NCBI RefSeq assembly: GCF_000818015.1
Contig: NZ_CP007511.1
Coordinates: 3,668,501-3,732,500, forward strand
DNA from: Stutzerimonas balearica DSM 6083
GTDB lineage: Bacteria > Pseudomonadota > Gammaproteobacteria > Pseudomonadales > Pseudomonadaceae
Reading direction: 5' to 3'
Length of the DNA: 64,000 nucleotides
The position numbers and the translations under genes were made by a program. Under the pieces are notes generated by a model, which had not been told where the DNA came from, made no database searches, and saw only the letters and a program-made list of their open reading frames with translations. The first letter of the stretch is position 1. Every line of letters begins with the position of its first letter. This document shows positions 44,739 through 56,360 of the stretch, in pieces.

Positions 44739-47582
44739 TTGGACAAGATCCTGATTCGTGGGGCGCGCACCCACAACCTGAAGAACATCGACCTGACCCT
44801 GCCGCGTGACAAGCTGATCGTGATCACCGGCCTGTCAGGCTCGGGCAAATCATCGCTCGCCTTCGACACGCTCTACGCCGAGGGGCAGCGCCGTTACGTC
44901 GAATCGCTGTCGGCCTACGCTCGTCAGTTCCTGTCGATGATGGAGAAGCCCGACGTCGACACTATCGAAGGGCTGTCGCCGGCGATTTCCATCGAGCAAA
45001 AGTCCACCTCGCACAACCCCCGCTCGACGGTTGGCACCATCACCGAGATATACGATTACCTGCGTTTGCTCTATGCACGGGTGGGCACGCCACGCTGTCC
45101 GGATCATGACATTCCGCTCGAAGCCCAGACCGTGAGCCAGATGGTCGACCAGGTTCTGGCATTGCCGGAGGGACGCAAGCTGATGCTGCTCGCGCCGGTG
45201 ATCCGTGAGCGCAAGGGAGAGCATCTCGCCGTATTCGACGAGCTACGTGCGCAAGGCTTCGTAAGGGCGCGGGTCAATGGCAAGCTCCATGAACTGGACG
45301 AACTGCCCAAGCTCGACAAGCAGAAGAAGCACACCATCGAGGTCGTGGTCGATCGCTTCAAGGTGCGCGCCGACCTGCAGCAGCGCCTGGCCGAATCCTT
45401 CGAGACGGCGTTGAAGCTGGCCGACGGCATCGCCCTGGTCGCCTCGATGGAAGACGATGGCGCCGAAGACCTGATCTTCTCCGCCCGCTTCGCCTGCCCG
45501 ATCTGTGGTCACTCGATCAGCGAGCTCGAGCCCAAGCTGTTCTCCTTCAACAACCCGGCCGGCGCCTGCCCGACCTGTGATGGTTTGGGCGTCAAGCAGT
45601 TCTTCGACGCCAAGCGTCTGGTCAACGGCGAGCTGACGCTGGCCGAAGGCGCGATCCGTGGTTGGGACAGGCGCAACGTCTATTACTTCCAGATGCTCGG
45701 CTCGCTCGCCTCGCATTATGGCTTCAGCCTGGACGAGCCCTTCGACTCGCTGCCGGCCGAACATCAGAAGGTCGTGCTACGCGGCAGCGGTCGGGAGAAC
45801 GTCGAATTCCGCTACCTGAACGACCGGGGCGACATCGTTCGCCGCTCACACCCCTTCGAGGGCATCCTGCCGAACCTCGAGCGACGCTATCGCGAAACCG
45901 AGTCCAACTCGGTCCGCGAAGAGCTGGCCAAGTACCTCAGCACCCAGCCTTGTCCAGACTGCCGGGGCACGCGGCTGCGCCGTGAAGCCAGGCATGTCTG
46001 GGTCGGCGACAAGACACTGCCGGCAGTCACCGCGCTGCCGGTCGGCGACGCGTGCGATTACTTCGGCACCCTTTCGCTCAGTGGGCGCCGCGGCGAAATC
46101 GCCGACAAGATTCTCAAGGAGATACGCGAGCGCCTGCAATTCCTGGTCAATGTCGGCCTCGACTACCTGACCCTGGATCGTAGCGCCGACACGCTGTCCG
46201 GCGGTGAAGCCCAGCGCATCCGCCTGGCCAGCCAGATCGGCGCCGGCCTGGTAGGCGTGATGTACATTCTCGACGAACCGTCCATCGGGCTGCACCAGCG
46301 CGACAACGAACGCCTGCTCGGCACGCTCACCCATCTGCGAAACCTTGGCAACACGGTCATCGTCGTCGAACACGATGAGGATGCCATTCGACTCGCCGAC
46401 TACGTCGTCGACATCGGCCCCGGAGCCGGCGTTCACGGCGGAAGGGTCGTCGCCCAGGGCACGCCAGCCGAGGTGATGAACCATCCGGATTCGTTGACCG
46501 GCAAGTATCTCTCCGGCCGCGAACACATCCGCTACCCCGCTGAGCGTACGCCACGCGACGCCAAGCGCCTGCTCAAGCTCAAGGGCGCGCGAGGCAACAA
46601 CCTGCAGGGGGTCGACCTGGAGATTCCGGTCGGCCTGCTGACCTGCATTACCGGTGTTTCCGGTTCCGGCAAATCGACACTGATCAACAACACGCTCTTT
46701 CCGATCGCCGCCAGCGCGCTGAATGGCGCAACCACACTGGAAGTCGCCCCCTACGACAGCTTCGATGGCCTGCAGCACCTGGACAAGGTCGTCGATATCG
46801 ACCAGAGCCCGATCGGCCGCACGCCGCGCTCCAATCCTGCGACCTACACCGGCCTGTTCACGCCGATCCGTGAACTGTTTGCCGGCGTGCCGGAGGCCCG
46901 CGCACGCGGCTACGGTCCTGGCCGTTTTTCCTTCAACGTCAAGGGCGGACGCTGCGAAGCCTGCCAGGGCGACGGCGTGATCAAGGTGGAGATGCATTTC
47001 CTGCCCGACATCTACGTGCCATGCGATGTCTGCAAGGGCAAGCGCTACAACCGCGAAACCCTGGAGGTGAAGTACAAGGGCAAGAGCATCACCGAGGTGC
47101 TCGACATGACCATCGAGGAAGCGCGCGAGTTCTTCGATGCGGTACCGGCGGTGGCGCGCAAGCTGCAGACGCTGATCGATGTCGGCCTGTCGTACATCAA
47201 GCTCGGCCAGAGCGCGACAACGTTGTCCGGCGGCGAGGCGCAGCGGGTCAAGCTGTCACGCGAGCTATCCAAGCGCGATACCGGTAAGACCCTCTACATT
47301 CTCGACGAGCCGACCACCGGCCTGCATTTCGCCGACATCCAGCAGCTGCTCGATGTGCTGCACCGTCTGCGCGATCATGGCAATACCGTGGTCGTCATCG
47401 AGCACAACCTGGACGTGATCAAGACTGCGGACTGGCTGGTCGACCTCGGCCCCGAAGGCGGCTCCAAGGGCGGGCAGATCATCGCCAACGGCACTCCGAA
47501 GGATGTCGCGGCGATGCCGCAGTCGCATACCGGACACTTCCTCAAACCGCTACTGGAGCGCGATCGGGCACGCACCCGATAA
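44739..47582 (+). CDS. uvrA: Excinuclease ABC subunit A
   Basis: The 947-residue DNA damage sensor has two ABC modules. The first Walker A is GLSGSGKS (31-38), the second GVSGSGKST (639-647). Zinc clusters are CPIC at 253 with CPTC after it, and CEAC at 739 with [10 protein letters not shown]. Signatures TLSGGEAQR occur in both halves. It finds bulky lesions and loads UvrB in nucleotide excision repair. The start is TTG, which gives the standard [16 protein letters not shown] beginning. A strong terminator follows. Confidence 0.97.
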   Translation: MDKILIRGARTHNLKNIDLTLPRDKLIVITGLSGSGKSSLAFDTLYAEGQRRYVESLSAYARQFLSMMEKPDVDTIEGLSPAISIEQKSTSHNPRSTVGTITEIYDYLRLLYARVGTPRCPDHDIPLEAQTVSQMVDQVLALPEGRKLMLLAPVIRERKGEHLAVFDELRAQGFVRARVNGKLHELDELPKLDKQKKHTIEVVVDRFKVRADLQQRLAESFETALKLADGIALVASMEDDGAEDLIFSARFACPICGHSISELEPKLFSFNNPAGACPTCDGLGVKQFFDAKRLVNGELTLAEGAIRGWDRRNVYYFQMLGSLASHYGFSLDEPFDSLPAEHQKVVLRGSGRENVEFRYLNDRGDIVRRSHPFEGILPNLERRYRETESNSVREELAKYLSTQPCPDCRGTRLRREARHVWVGDKTLPAVTALPVGDACDYFGTLSLSGRRGEIADKILKEIRERLQFLVNVGLDYLTLDRSADTLSGGEAQRIRLASQIGAGLVGVMYILDEPSIGLHQRDNERLLGTLTHLRNLGNTVIVVEHDEDAIRLADYVVDIGPGAGVHGGRVVAQGTPAEVMNHPDSLTGKYLSGREHIRYPAERTPRDAKRLLKLKGARGNNLQGVDLEIPVGLLTCITGVSGSGKSTLINNTLFPIAASALNGATTLEVAPYDSFDGLQHLDKVVDIDQSPIGRTPRSNPATYTGLFTPIRELFAGVPEARARGYGPGRFSFNVKGGRCEACQGDGVIKVEMHFLPDIYVPCDVCKGKRYNRETLEVKYKGKSITEVLDMTIEEAREFFDAVPAVARKLQTLIDVGLSYIKLGQSATTLSGGEAQRVKLSRELSKRDTGKTLYILDEPTTGLHFADIQQLLDVLHRLRDHGNTVVVIEHNLDVIKTADWLVDLGPEGGSKGGQIIANGTPKDVAAMPQSHTGHFLKPLLERDRARTR

Positions 47583-47596
47583 CGCGGCTCGGCGCA

Positions 47597-47630
47597 TAAA
47601 AAAGCCCGCAGCACGCTGCGGGCTTTTTTT
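47597..47630. terminator. Bidirectional terminator between uvrA and katA
   Basis: AAGCCCGCAG (47602-47611), loop CACG, CTGCGGGCTT (47616-47625), flanked by an A-run on one side and a T-run on the other. It can end transcripts from both convergent genes. Confidence 0.92.
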
Positions 47631-47643
47631 GTTCCTCAGCGTC

Positions 47644-49104
47644 TTAGGCCAGCGCCTCCGCCAGCGGCAGGTCAACGGCCTTGGCGATACCCGCACCATA
47701 GGCCGGATCGGCCAGGTAGCAGTGCTTGATGTGGCGCAGCTTGATATGCCGCTCCACGCCCTGCATCGCCCGGGCGGTGTTATCGAACAGACGCTGCTGC
47801 TCGTCGGCCTTCATCAGTCGGAACAGATCACCCGGCTGCGTGAAGTAATCGGCGTCGTCCGCACGGTAGTCGTAGCGATCGGCTGCCCCGCCGAGCGCCA
47901 GTGGCGGCTCGCTGAAGTCCGGTTGCTGCTGCCATTCGCCGTAGGTGTTGGGCTCGTAGTGCAGGCGGCCACCGTGGTTGCCATCTACCCGCATCGCGCC
48001 ATCCCGGTGATAACTGTGCACGGGGCAGCGCGGCGCATTAACCGGAATCTGGTGATGGTTGACGCCCAGTCGGTAACGCTGCGCATCACCGTAGGAGAAC
48101 AGGCGGCCCTGCAGCATGCGATCCGGCGAGAAACTGATGCCGGGCACCACATTGGCCGGAGTGAATGCCGCCTGCTCGACGTCCTGGAAATAGTTGTCCG
48201 GATTGCGGTTGAGCTCGTAGTAGCCGACCTCGATCAGCGGATAGTCCTTCTTCGACCAGACCTTGGTCAGATCGAACGGATGGAACCGATAAGACACAGC
48301 TTCGGCTTCCGGCATGATCTGCACGTACATGGTCCAGCGCGGATATTCGCCCCGCTCGATCGCCTCGAACAGATCACGCTGCGAACTTTCGCGATCATTG
48401 GCGACAATTGCCGCAGCCTCGGCGTCGGTCAGATTCTTGATGCCCTGCTGGGTCTTGAAGTGGAACTTGACCCAGTAGCGCTGATTGTCGGCGCTGATGA
48501 AGCTGTAGGTGTGCGAACCGAAGCCGTGCATGTGCCGATAGGACGCCGGAATACCGCGATCGCCCATGACGTATGTGATCTGATGCAGTGCCTCGGGCAG
48601 GCCCGTCCAGAAATCCCAGTTATTGTTCGCACTGCGCATGTTGGTGCGCGGGTCACGCTTGACCGCATGGTTGAGGTCGGGGAATTTCAGCGGATCGCGG
48701 AAGAAAAACACCGGGGTGTTGTTGCCCACCATGTCCCAGTTGCCCTGCTCGGTGTAGAACTTCAGCGCGTAACCGCGGATATCCCGCTCGGCATCAGCCG
48801 CGCCACGCTCACCGGCCACAGTGGAGAACCGGGCAAACAACGGTGTGCGCTTACCAACCTCCGAGAAGATTGCCGCCTTGGTGTAGCGAGTAATGTCGTG
48901 AGTCACGACGAACTCGCCGAAGGCACCCGAGCCCTTGGCGTGCATTCGCCGCTCGGGAATCACTTCGCGATCGAAGTGAGCGAGCTTTTCGAGGAACCAG
49001 ACATCCTGCAGAAGCATTGGCCCGCGGCGCCCGGCGGTAAGCGAATTCTGGTTATCCCATACAGGGGCACCGGCAACGGTCGTTAATTTGGGTTTATCGG
49101 TCAT
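47644..49104 (-). CDS. katA: Catalase KatA (monofunctional heme catalase)
   Basis: The 486-residue enzyme breaks hydrogen peroxide into water and oxygen. Catalytic H55 ([12 protein letters not shown]) and N128 ([11 protein letters not shown]) are present, and the heme-ligand Tyr lies in [14 protein letters not shown]. Length and sequence fit the small-subunit (clade 3) catalases such as P. aeruginosa KatA. It has its own gap after rplQ. In P. aeruginosa a ferritin gene follows katA, but not here. Confidence 0.95.
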   Translation of the reverse strand: MTDKPKLTTVAGAPVWDNQNSLTAGRRGPMLLQDVWFLEKLAHFDREVIPERRMHAKGSGAFGEFVVTHDITRYTKAAIFSEVGKRTPLFARFSTVAGERGAADAERDIRGYALKFYTEQGNWDMVGNNTPVFFFRDPLKFPDLNHAVKRDPRTNMRSANNNWDFWTGLPEALHQITYVMGDRGIPASYRHMHGFGSHTYSFISADNQRYWVKFHFKTQQGIKNLTDAEAAAIVANDRESSQRDLFEAIERGEYPRWTMYVQIMPEAEAVSYRFHPFDLTKVWSKKDYPLIEVGYYELNRNPDNYFQDVEQAAFTPANVVPGISFSPDRMLQGRLFSYGDAQRYRLGVNHHQIPVNAPRCPVHSYHRDGAMRVDGNHGGRLHYEPNTYGEWQQQPDFSEPPLALGGAADRYDYRADDADYFTQPGDLFRLMKADEQQRLFDNTARAMQGVERHIKLRHIKHCYLADPAYGAGIAKAVDLPLAEALA

Positions 49105-49240
49105 GGCTGCATCTCCTTGGCGGATTTCAAACATCCAGAAGCGGTATGGCACCGGCTGGTTAAGATCCATCATAGGGAACCAGCGAAACGTCGACTAATG
49201 ATGACGGTCAACGCGTTCGATAGAGCAAATCTTTCAAGCA

Positions 49241-49273
49241 TAAAAAAACCGAGTCCAAGGACTCGGTTTTTCT
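49241..49273 (-). terminator. Terminator of the alpha ribosomal operon (after rplQ)
   Basis: AACCGAGTCC (49247-49256), 2-base centre, GGACTCGGTT (49259-49268). On the minus strand it is followed by TTTTTTTA. It lies 16 bases after the rplQ stop and ends the ribosomal cluster. Confidence 0.92.
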
Positions 49274-49288
49274 GATAACGCCGAAGCG

Positions 49289-49675
49289 TTACTCGGCGGC
49301 TTCAACCTCACCGGCGACCGGACGGTCAACCAGTTCGACGTAAGCCATCGGAGCGTTGTCGCCAGCGCGGAACCCGCACTTGAGGATACGCAGATAGCCG
49401 CCCTGACGGGTGGCGTAACGCTTGCCCAGATCGTTGAACAGCTTGCCTACAGCAGCCTTCGAACGAGTGCGATCGAAAGCCAGACGACGGTTGGCGACGC
49501 TGTCTTCCTTGGCCAGGGTGATCAGCGGCTCAGCAACGCGGCGCAGTTCCTTGGCTTTCGGCAGGGTGGTCTTGATCAGTTCGTGCTCGAACAGCGACAC
49601 CGCCATGTTCTGGAACATGGCCTTGCGGTGGGCGCTGGTGCGGCTCAGGTGACGGCCACTTTTACGATGACGCAT
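49289..49675 (-). CDS. rplQ: 50S ribosomal protein bL17
   Basis: 128 residues, beginning [20 protein letters not shown] as usual for bL17. It sits near the peptide exit tunnel in the large subunit. It is the last gene of the alpha operon, 45 bases after rpoA, and is followed by a strong terminator. Confidence 0.97.
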   Translation of the reverse strand: MRHRKSGRHLSRTSAHRKAMFQNMAVSLFEHELIKTTLPKAKELRRVAEPLITLAKEDSVANRRLAFDRTRSKAAVGKLFNDLGKRYATRQGGYLRILKCGFRAGDNAPMAYVELVDRPVAGEVEAAE

Positions 49676-49720
49676 GATTGAAATTCCTTACCAAACGTTC
49701 AGTTCGGTTACTGGGGACGA

Positions 49721-50722
49721 TCAGGCAGTGGCCTTATCGTCCTTCTTGAGACTTGCCGGCGGCCAGTTGTCCAGGCGCATACCGAGAGACAAACCACGCG
49801 AAGCCAGAACGTCCTTGATCTCGGTCAGGGACTTCTTGCCCAGGTTCGGCGTTTTCAACAGCTCTACTTCGGTGCGCTGAATCAGGTCACCGATGTAGTA
49901 GATGTTCTCCGCCTTCAGGCAGTTGGCCGAACGTACGGTCAGTTCCAGGTCGTCAACCGGACGCAACAGGATCGGATCGATCTCGTCTTCCTGCTCAACA
50001 ACCACCGGCTCGCTGTCGCCCTTCAGGTCGACGAACGCAGCCAGCTGCTGCTGCAGGATGGTCGCCGCACGACGGATCGCCTCTTCGGGATCCAGCGTGC
50101 CGTTGGTTTCCAGGTCAATGACCAGCTTGTCCAGGTTGGTGCGCTGCTCGACGCGCGCGTTCTCGACCACATAAGCCACGCGACGCACCGGACTGAAGGT
50201 CGCATCGAGCTGCAGACGGCCGATGCTACGGCTTTCGTCCTCATCGCTCTGACGTGCGTCAGCCGGCTCATAACCACGGCCGCGGACGACCTTGAGCTTC
50301 ATGTTGATCGAGCCGTTAGCCGCCAGGTTGGCGATCAGGTGATCGCCATTGACGATTTCGACATCGTGATCCAGCTGGATATCGGCAGCGGTCACAGCGC
50401 CCGGGCCCTTCTTCACCAGGCTCAAGGTCACTTCATCACGGCCGTGCAGCTTGATGGCGATACCTTTGAGGTTGAGCAGGATCTCGATGACGTCTTCCTG
50501 CACGCCCTCGATCGCGCTGTACTCGTGGAGCACACCGTCGATCTCCGCCTCGACTACCGCGCAGCCAGGCATGGAGGACAACAGGATACGACGCAGCGCG
50601 TTGCCCAGGGTGTGGCCAAAACCACGCTCGAGGGGCTCGAGAGTGATCTTGGCGCGGGTCGGACTGACCACCTGCACATCGATATGGCGGGGGGTCAGGA
50701 ACTCATTTACCGAACTCTGCAT
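49721..50722 (-). CDS. rpoA: RNA polymerase alpha subunit
   Basis: The 333-residue protein has an N-terminal assembly domain ([22 protein letters not shown] near residue 30; the dimer motif is intact) and, after a linker near 235, a C-terminal domain ([21 protein letters not shown]) that binds UP elements and activators. It is encoded between rpsD and rplQ as in most bacteria. Confidence 0.97.
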   Translation of the reverse strand: MQSSVNEFLTPRHIDVQVVSPTRAKITLEPLERGFGHTLGNALRRILLSSMPGCAVVEAEIDGVLHEYSAIEGVQEDVIEILLNLKGIAIKLHGRDEVTLSLVKKGPGAVTAADIQLDHDVEIVNGDHLIANLAANGSINMKLKVVRGRGYEPADARQSDEDESRSIGRLQLDATFSPVRRVAYVVENARVEQRTNLDKLVIDLETNGTLDPEEAIRRAATILQQQLAAFVDLKGDSEPVVVEQEDEIDPILLRPVDDLELTVRSANCLKAENIYYIGDLIQRTEVELLKTPNLGKKSLTEIKDVLASRGLSLGMRLDNWPPASLKKDDKATA

Positions 50723-50744
50723 GGATACACCTATTTTCTAGCCC

Positions 50745-51365
50745 TTACTTGGAGTAGAGCTCGACAATGAGGTTTTCGTTAATGTCGGCGGACAGATCGC
50801 TGCGGGCCGGAACATTCTTGAAAACACCGCTCTTCTTGTCGGCATCCACTTCCACCCACTCGACGCGGCCACGCTGAGCGCACAGCTCGAGCGCCTGAGC
50901 GATACGCAGCTGGTTGCGGCACTTCTCACGAACAGCCACCACGTCACCGGCCTTGACCTGGAACGAAGGGATGTTGACGGTCTTGCCGTTTACGGTAATG
51001 GACTTGTGCGAAACGAGCTGACGCGACTCGGCACGAGTCGAACCAAAGCCCATGCGATAGACGACGTTGTCCAGACGGCACTCGAGCAGTTGCAGCAGGT
51101 TCTCACCGGTCGCGCCCTTACGACGGGCAGCTTCCTTGTAGTAACCACTGAACTGACGCTCGAGCACACCGTAGATACGGCGAACTTTCTGCTTCTCACG
51201 CAGCTGGGTGCCGTAATCCGACAGACGGCCACGACGCTGACCATGTACGCCAGGCGGGGTCTCGATGTTGCACTTGGATTCGAGGGCACGCGCACCGCTC
51301 TTCAGGAAAAGGTCTGTACCTTCACGACGAGACAGTTTGCACTTGGGACCAATATAACGAGCCAT
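50745..51365 (-). CDS. rpsD: 30S ribosomal protein uS4
   Basis: 206 residues, beginning [20 protein letters not shown]. The S4 RNA-binding domain is near residues 95-155 ([20 protein letters not shown]). It starts assembly of the 30S body. In E. coli S4 also represses the alpha operon by binding a pseudoknot in the leader; whether this holds here is unknown. Confidence 0.97.
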   Translation of the reverse strand: MARYIGPKCKLSRREGTDLFLKSGARALESKCNIETPPGVHGQRRGRLSDYGTQLREKQKVRRIYGVLERQFSGYYKEAARRKGATGENLLQLLECRLDNVVYRMGFGSTRAESRQLVSHKSITVNGKTVNIPSFQVKAGDVVAVREKCRNQLRIAQALELCAQRGRVEWVEVDADKKSGVFKNVPARSDLSADINENLIVELYSK

Positions 51366-51383
51366 TCTTCACTGTCTCCTGAA

Positions 51384-51773
51384 TTACACGCGGCGCTTCT
51401 TCGGCGGACGGCAACCGTTGTGCGGGATCGGCGTCACATCGGTAATGCTTGCGATCTTGTAACCGCAGGCGTTCAGAGCACGCACGGCGGATTCGCGACC
51501 CGGACCTGGACCCTTGACGTTCACGTCGAGGTTCTTCAGGCCGTATTCCAGAGCAGCCTGACCGGCACGCTCGGCAGCCACCTGGGCGGCGAACGGAGTG
51601 CTCTTACGGGAACCACGGAAGCCGGAGCCACCGGAGGTAGCCCAGGACAGCGCATTACCCTGACGATCAGTGATGGTCACGATAGTGTTATTGAAAGACG
51701 CGTGGATATGGGCAATCCCATCGACCACTGTCTTTTTGACTTTCTTACGAGTACGAGCAGCAGGCTTAGCCAT
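51384..51773 (-). CDS. rpsK: 30S ribosomal protein uS11
   Basis: 129 residues. Typical text is [19 protein letters not shown] near residue 24 and the Lys/Arg-rich ending [11 protein letters not shown]. It helps shape the mRNA exit region of the platform. It follows rpsM by 30 bases and precedes rpsD by 18. Confidence 0.97.
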   Translation of the reverse strand: MAKPAARTRKKVKKTVVDGIAHIHASFNNTIVTITDRQGNALSWATSGGSGFRGSRKSTPFAAQVAAERAGQAALEYGLKNLDVNVKGPGPGRESAVRALNACGYKIASITDVTPIPHNGCRPPKKRRV

Positions 51774-51803
51774 GACTTAATTCCTGTCGATTCGCGGGCG
51801 CAA

Positions 51804-52160
51804 TTACTTGCGGATCGGCTTACGCGGGCCCTTACGGGTGCGCGCGTTGGTCTTGGTGCGCTGACCGCGGACCGGCAGCCCACGGCGATGACGCAGACCG
51901 CGGTAGCAGCCCAGGTCCATCAGACGCTTGATTTTCATGTTGACTTCGCGACGCAGGTCACCTTCAGTGGTGAGCTTCGCGACTTCGCCACGCAGCTGCT
52001 CGATCTGCTCGTCGGAGAGATCTTTGATCTTTGCCGCCGGATTGACGCCGGTGGCAGCGCAGATGTTCTGCGCCTGGGTGCGACCAACACCGTAGATGTA
52101 GGTCAGCGAGATAACAGTGTGCTTGTTATCCGGAATGTTGACGCCTGCAATACGGGCCAT
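51804..52160 (-). CDS. rpsM: 30S ribosomal protein uS13
   Basis: 118 residues, beginning [20 protein letters not shown], with the C-terminal basic tail [18 protein letters not shown] that contacts tRNA and 16S rRNA in the head. It is the first gene of the alpha operon, with a promoter 59 bases upstream. Confidence 0.97.
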   Translation of the reverse strand: MARIAGVNIPDNKHTVISLTYIYGVGRTQAQNICAATGVNPAAKIKDLSDEQIEQLRGEVAKLTTEGDLRREVNMKIKRLMDLGCYRGLRHRRGLPVRGQRTKTNARTRKGPRKPIRK

Positions 52161-52218
52161 TCAGTGAAACTCCAATTGACAGCTACCCACGCCCCGGAAG
52201 CCAAGAAAAGGGCGCGAG

Positions 52219-52247
52219 ATATTATCGCTGTAGAAACAAATATTCAA
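52219..52247 (-). promoter_or_regulatory. Candidate sigma-70 promoter of the alpha operon (rpsM)
   Basis: On the minus strand TTGAAT (52247-52242), 17-base spacer, TAATAT (52224-52219). It lies in the 127-base gap between rpmJ and rpsM, right after a stem-loop. It would let rpsM-rplQ be made apart from the spc genes. Confidence 0.65.
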
Positions 52248-52271
52248 CCCGGCAGCGCACTAGCTGCCGGG
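52248..52271 (-). terminator. Stem-loop after rpmJ (possible spc-operon terminator)
   Basis: CCCGGCAG (52248-52255), 8-base loop, CTGCCGGG (52264-52271). Read on the minus strand it is followed by TTGAATATTTGTTT, which is T-rich. It lies 17 bases after the rpmJ stop and just before the alpha promoter, so it may end part of the spc transcripts. Confidence 0.6.
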
Positions 52272-52287
52272 CGTCACACCTTCACAC

Positions 52288-52404
52288 TCAGCCTTGGCGC
52301 TGCTTGTGACGGGGCTCTGCGCTGCAAATCACTCGCACGACGCCGTCGCGACGGATGACCTTGCAGTTACGGCACAGCTTTTTGACCGATGCACGAACTT
52401 TCAT
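52288..52404 (-). CDS. rpmJ: 50S ribosomal protein bL36 (zinc-binding form)
   Basis: The 38-residue protein [20 protein letters not shown]... has zinc ligands C11, C14, C27 and H33, so it is the zinc-containing form. It follows secY by 30 bases. Many pseudomonads keep a second, zinc-free bL36 elsewhere under Zur; none is seen in this window. Confidence 0.95.
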   Translation of the reverse strand: MKVRASVKKLCRNCKVIRRDGVVRVICSAEPRHKQRQG

Positions 52405-52434
52405 CAACCAACTCCTCGAACCTTACGAACCACT

Positions 52435-53763
52435 TCAGCGGAGCATGCCGCCGCCGTAGCCCTTCAGGTTGGCTTTCTTCATCAGGGAATCGTACTGGTG
52501 CGACATGAGGTGAGATTGCACCTGGGCCATGAAGTCCATGACAACCACCACCACGATCAGCAACGAGGTCCCGCCAAGGTAGAACGGCACGTTGGCTGCG
52601 ACCACGAGAAACTGAGGCAGCAGACAGACAGCCGTCATGTACAGGGCGCCGAACAGGGTGAGCCGAGTCAACACGCCATCGATGTAGCGCGCCGATTGCT
52701 CGCCCGGACGAATCCCCGGGATAAACGCACCGGACTTCTTAAGGTTCTCCGCTACGTCCTTCGGGTTGAACATCAACGCCGTGTAGAAATAGCAGAAGAA
52801 AATGATACCGGCACTGAACAGCAGGATATTGAGCGGCTGACCGGGCGCAATCGCTTGCGACAAATCAGCGAGCCAGCCCATATTCTCGGACTGCCCGAAC
52901 CACTGCCCCAAGGACGCCGGAAAGAGCAAAATACTGCTGGCGAAGATCGCAGGAATTACACCGGCCATGTTCACCTTCAACGGCAGATGGCTGGTCTGCG
53001 CTGCGAAGACCTTACGCCCCTGCTGACGCTTGGCGTAATGCACCGCGATGCGACGCTGCCCCCGCTCGATGAAGACGACGAAGCCGATGATCGCAACCGC
53101 CAGCAAGCCCACAGCGAGCAGCGCGATGATATTGATATCACCCTGCCGCGCAGACTCGAAGGACTGGCCAAGCGCACCCGGAATACCGGCAACGATCCCC
53201 GCGAAGATCAACATCGAGATGCCATTACCGATGCCGCGCTCGGTGATCTGCTCACCCAACCACATCATGAACATGGCACCCGCGACGAAGGTCGTCACGG
53301 CCACGAAGTAGAAGCCAAAGTCGCTACTGAATGCGACGCCCTGCCCCGCCAGGCCAACGGACATACCGACAGCCTGGACGATGGCGAGCGCCAGCGTACC
53401 GTAACGAGTGTATTGGCTGATCTTGCGACGACCGGCCTCGCCCTCTTTCTTCAACTGCTCCAGCTGCGGGCTGACGGCAGTCATCAGCTGCATGATGATC
53501 GATGCCGAAATGTACGGCATGATCCCCAGCGCGAAGATGCTCATCCGCTCCAGCGCACCGCCGGAGAACATGTTGAACAGACTAAGAATGGTCCCCTCGT
53601 TCTGGCGGAACAACTCGGCGAGCCTATCCGGATTGATCCCCGGAACCGGAATATGCGCCCCAATCCTGTAGACAACAATCGCCAGGAACAGGAAGCGCAA
53701 ACGAGCCCAGAGTTCAGACAACCCGCCATTTGCCAGCGCGGAGAGAGCACCTTGCTTAGCCAT
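52435..53763 (-). CDS. secY: Protein translocase channel subunit SecY
   Basis: The 442-residue inner-membrane protein has 10 hydrophobic helices. Hallmarks are [18 protein letters not shown] near residue 35 and [16 protein letters not shown] near 268, and the C5 loop near [20 protein letters not shown] text ([19 protein letters not shown]). It forms the Sec protein-export channel with SecE and SecG. Its ATG directly follows the rplO stop with no gap. Confidence 0.97.
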   Translation of the reverse strand: MAKQGALSALANGGLSELWARLRFLFLAIVVYRIGAHIPVPGINPDRLAELFRQNEGTILSLFNMFSGGALERMSIFALGIMPYISASIIMQLMTAVSPQLEQLKKEGEAGRRKISQYTRYGTLALAIVQAVGMSVGLAGQGVAFSSDFGFYFVAVTTFVAGAMFMMWLGEQITERGIGNGISMLIFAGIVAGIPGALGQSFESARQGDINIIALLAVGLLAVAIIGFVVFIERGQRRIAVHYAKRQQGRKVFAAQTSHLPLKVNMAGVIPAIFASSILLFPASLGQWFGQSENMGWLADLSQAIAPGQPLNILLFSAGIIFFCYFYTALMFNPKDVAENLKKSGAFIPGIRPGEQSARYIDGVLTRLTLFGALYMTAVCLLPQFLVVAANVPFYLGGTSLLIVVVVVMDFMAQVQSHLMSHQYDSLMKKANLKGYGGGMLR

Positions 53764-54198
53764 TTAGTCCTCGAACTTACCGCCAGCTGCTTCAATCGCC
53801 GCACGCGCACCCTTGGTGGCTGCGATGCCCTTCAAGGTCAGCGCACGCCCAACCTCACCGGACAGCATGACTTTCACACGCTGCACGTTTTGGTTGATGA
53901 CGTTGGCATCCTTAAGGCTCTGGAGAGTAACGACGTCACCCTCGACCTTGGCCAGCTCGGCGGTACGCACCTCAGCGCGATCCATAGCCTTGAGCGAGAC
54001 AAAGCCGAACTTCGGCAGACGACGATGCAGCGGCTGCTGACCACCCTCGAAGCCAGGGGCAATCGAGCCACCGGAGCGAGAGGTCTGACCCTTGTGGCCA
54101 CGGCCACCGGTTTTGCCGAGCCCGCTGCCGATACCACGGCCCGGACGCAGCTTTTCGCGACGGGCACCCGGCGCGGAACGCAGATCGTTCAGTTGCAT
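53764..54198 (-). CDS. rplO: 50S ribosomal protein uL15
   Basis: 144 residues, with the Gly/Arg-rich N-terminus ([19 protein letters not shown] near residue 20) that reaches into 23S rRNA. It precedes secY without a gap. Confidence 0.97.
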   Translation of the reverse strand: MQLNDLRSAPGARREKLRPGRGIGSGLGKTGGRGHKGQTSRSGGSIAPGFEGGQQPLHRRLPKFGFVSLKAMDRAEVRTAELAKVEGDVVTLQSLKDANVINQNVQRVKVMLSGEVGRALTLKGIAATKGARAAIEAAGGKFED

Positions 54199-54200
54199 GA

Positions 54201-54380
54201 TTAACCCTCCACGCGGAGAAGGTAATAGGCCTTGTTGATCATGCCGCGATTCTCAGGCGTATCCTGGACCTCGACGGTATGACCAATGCGACGCAGGCCG
54301 AGACCCTTGACGCATGCCTTGTGATTAGCCAGACGGCCGTTCACGCTCTTGACCAGCGTGACTTTGACGGTGTTAGCCAT
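54201..54380 (-). CDS. rpmD: 50S ribosomal protein uL30
   Basis: A 59-residue frame beginning [20 protein letters not shown] and containing [17 protein letters not shown] is clear between rpsE and rplO. It is a small large-subunit protein. Its start is 2 bases from the rpsE stop, and its stop 2 bases from the rplO start. Confidence 0.95.
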   Translation of the reverse strand: MANTVKVTLVKSVNGRLANHKACVKGLGLRRIGHTVEVQDTPENRGMINKAYYLLRVEG

Positions 54381-54382
54381 GG

Positions 54383-54883
54383 TTAGAGAATCTCCTCGAC
54401 GCTCTTGCCACGCTTGGCAGCAACAGACTCAGGCGACTGCATAGCCTTCAAACCCTTGAACGTGGCATGAACCACGTTGACCGGATTGGTCGAGCCATAG
54501 CACTTGGCCAGAACGTTCTGGACACCGGCAACTTCCAGCAGTGCGCGCATCGCGCCGCCAGCGATCACGCCGGTACCCTCGGAAGCAGGCTGCATGTAGA
54601 CGCGCGAGGCGCCATGCACGGCCTTGGCCGGATACTGCAGGGTAGTCCCGTTCAACTCGACCTGAATCATGTTGCGACGGGCAGCTTCCATGGCCTTCTG
54701 GATGGCGGCGGGGACTTCGCGGGACTTGCCACGACCGAAACCAACGCGACCCTTGCCATCACCTACTACGGTCAACGCGGTAAAGGTGAAGATTCGACCA
54801 CCCTTTACGGTTTTAGCGACGCGGTTAACCTGAACCAGCTTCTCAATGTAGCCTTCGTCGCGCTTTTGCTCGTTATTCGCCAT
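54383..54883 (-). CDS. rpsE: 30S ribosomal protein uS5
   Basis: 166 residues, with the double-stranded RNA-binding-like N domain ([20 protein letters not shown] near residue 16) and a C-terminal domain with [19 protein letters not shown] near 128. It acts in decoding accuracy and mRNA unwinding at entry. Confidence 0.97.
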   Translation of the reverse strand: MANNEQKRDEGYIEKLVQVNRVAKTVKGGRIFTFTALTVVGDGKGRVGFGRGKSREVPAAIQKAMEAARRNMIQVELNGTTLQYPAKAVHGASRVYMQPASEGTGVIAGGAMRALLEVAGVQNVLAKCYGSTNPVNVVHATFKGLKAMQSPESVAAKRGKSVEEIL

Positions 54884-54886
54884 AAC

Positions 54887-55237
54887 TTAGAACTCCAGCC
54901 CGCCTTCACGAGCAGCATCAGCCAGTGCCTTCACACGACCGTGGTACTTGAAGCCAGAACGGTCGAACGCCACCTGAGTGACGCCTGCGGCCTTCGCACG
55001 CTCCGCGACCAGCTGACCAACTTTCTTGGCCGCCTCGACGTTGCCAGTGGCACCGTCGCGCAACTCCTTGTCCAAGGTCGAAGCGCTGGCCAGGACCTTG
55101 CCGCCGTCGGCCGAGAGGACCTGGGCGTAGATGTGCTGGGAAGACCGGTACACGCAAAGGCGTACGGTTTCCAGCTCGCGCATCTTCAGACGTGCCTTGC
55201 GAGCACGACGCAGACGAGTTTCTTTCTTTACGCTCAT
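54887..55237 (-). CDS. rplR: 50S ribosomal protein uL18
   Basis: 116 residues, beginning with a basic tail ([19 protein letters not shown]) and ending [13 protein letters not shown]. It binds 5S rRNA with uL5. Confidence 0.97.
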   Translation of the reverse strand: MSVKKETRLRRARKARLKMRELETVRLCVYRSSQHIYAQVLSADGGKVLASASTLDKELRDGATGNVEAAKKVGQLVAERAKAAGVTQVAFDRSGFKYHGRVKALADAAREGGLEF

Positions 55238-55247
55238 TTGCTATGCC

Positions 55248-55781
55248 CTACTTCTTCTTAGCTTCTTTACGACGGACAACCTCATCCGCGTAACGTACGC
55301 CCTTGCCCTTGTACGGCTCAGGACGACGGAAGTCGCGAATTTCGGCAGCCACCTGACCGACCAGCTGCTTGTCGATACCCTTGATCAGAATATCGGTCTG
55401 GCTGGGAGTCTCAGCGGTTACGCCCTGCGGAAGCTCATAATCGATCGGATGAGAGAAACCAAGAGCCAAAGAGAGCACCTGGCCTTTCGCCTGCGCCTTG
55501 TAACCGACACCGACCAGCTGAAGCTTACGCTCGAAGCCCTGACTGACGCCGATCACCATGTTATTGACCAGAGCACGCGTGGTGCCGGCCATGGCGCGAG
55601 TCTGCTGATCGCCGTTACGGGCTGCAAAGCGCAGCTCCCCGGACTCCTGCAGCACCTCAACAGAAGGGTGGACATTCAGATCCAGAGCGCCCTTGGCACC
55701 CTTGACCGACAACTGCTGACCGGCGAGCTTGATCTCTACACCAGCGGGCACCTTGACGGGGTTTTTAGCAACACGAGACAT
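55248..55781 (-). CDS. rplF: 50S ribosomal protein uL6
   Basis: 177 residues with two similar domains, beginning [20 protein letters not shown] and containing [20 protein letters not shown] near the end. It lies near the factor-binding site of the large subunit. Confidence 0.97.
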   Translation of the reverse strand: MSRVAKNPVKVPAGVEIKLAGQQLSVKGAKGALDLNVHPSVEVLQESGELRFAARNGDQQTRAMAGTTRALVNNMVIGVSQGFERKLQLVGVGYKAQAKGQVLSLALGFSHPIDYELPQGVTAETPSQTDILIKGIDKQLVGQVAAEIRDFRRPEPYKGKGVRYADEVVRRKEAKKK

Positions 55782-55793
55782 GCTTTATCCCCC

Positions 55794-56186
55794 TTAGAAC
55801 ACGGTGCAGAGCACTTCGCCACCAACACCGGCAGCGCGGGCAGCACGATCAGTCATCACACCTTTATTGGTGGAAACGATCGATACACCCAGACCACCAC
55901 GCACTTTCGGCAGCTGATCGACGGACTTGTACTGGCGAAGGCCAGGACGGCTTACACGCTTGAGCTCCTCGATGACCGGGCGGCCTTCGAAATACTTAAG
56001 CTCGATGGTCAGCTGCGGCTTAACATCGCTGCTGACTTGGTATCCTGCGATATAGCCTTCGCCCTGAAGAACATTGGCTACAGCCACCTTCAGTTTGGAA
56101 GACGGCATGCTTACGACGGACTTTTCGGCCATCTGGGCATTACGGATACGAGTTAGCATGTCCGCTAACGGGTCCTGCATACTCAT
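55794..56186 (-). CDS. rpsH: 30S ribosomal protein uS8
   Basis: 130 residues, beginning [20 protein letters not shown] and ending with the conserved [18 protein letters not shown]. It is a central 16S rRNA binder. In E. coli it represses the spc operon by binding mRNA near rplE. The unusually long structured gap before it (56187-56360) is noted separately. Confidence 0.97.
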   Translation of the reverse strand: MSMQDPLADMLTRIRNAQMAEKSVVSMPSSKLKVAVANVLQGEGYIAGYQVSSDVKPQLTIELKYFEGRPVIEELKRVSRPGLRQYKSVDQLPKVRGGLGVSIVSTNKGVMTDRAARAAGVGGEVLCTVF

Positions 56187-56216
56187 GGGCTCTTAGCTCC
56201 TAAAACAAAAAAATAA

Positions 56217-56322
56217 GCCTGACGGCTCGCTTCGCAGAGCACTCACGCAAAATGCGAGGCTCAGGCGAGCCGGGCATTCTAGAGACTGCTCAGAAATGAA
56301 TCAAGCCCCAGAAGGGGCTTGA
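56217..56322 (-). promoter_or_regulatory. Structured RNA region between rpsN and rpsH
   Basis: The 174-base gap holds two stems: GCCTGACGGCTCGC (56217-56230) with GCGAGGCTCAGGC (56254-56266), and a perfect 9-base hairpin TCAAGCCCC (56301-56309), loop AGAA, GGGGCTTGA (56314-56322). No T-run follows on the minus strand. It could be a protein-binding site, a processing site or a partial terminator. Confidence 0.5.
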
Positions 56323-56360
56323 TCGACTACTGGACAGGCCGGAACGAGCCGGCCAGCCAC

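Noticed and set aside
45846..46997. 383-codon minus-strand frame inside uvrA
   Set aside because: Antisense shadow of uvrA.
49105..49240. OxyR site upstream of katA
   Set aside because: I looked for ATAG-n7-CTAT repeats and found only a lone CTAT; not enough to call an OxyR site.
52294..54204. 636-codon plus-strand frame across rpmJ, secY and rplO
   Set aside because: Antisense shadow of ribosomal and secY genes, rich in His/Gln/Arg.
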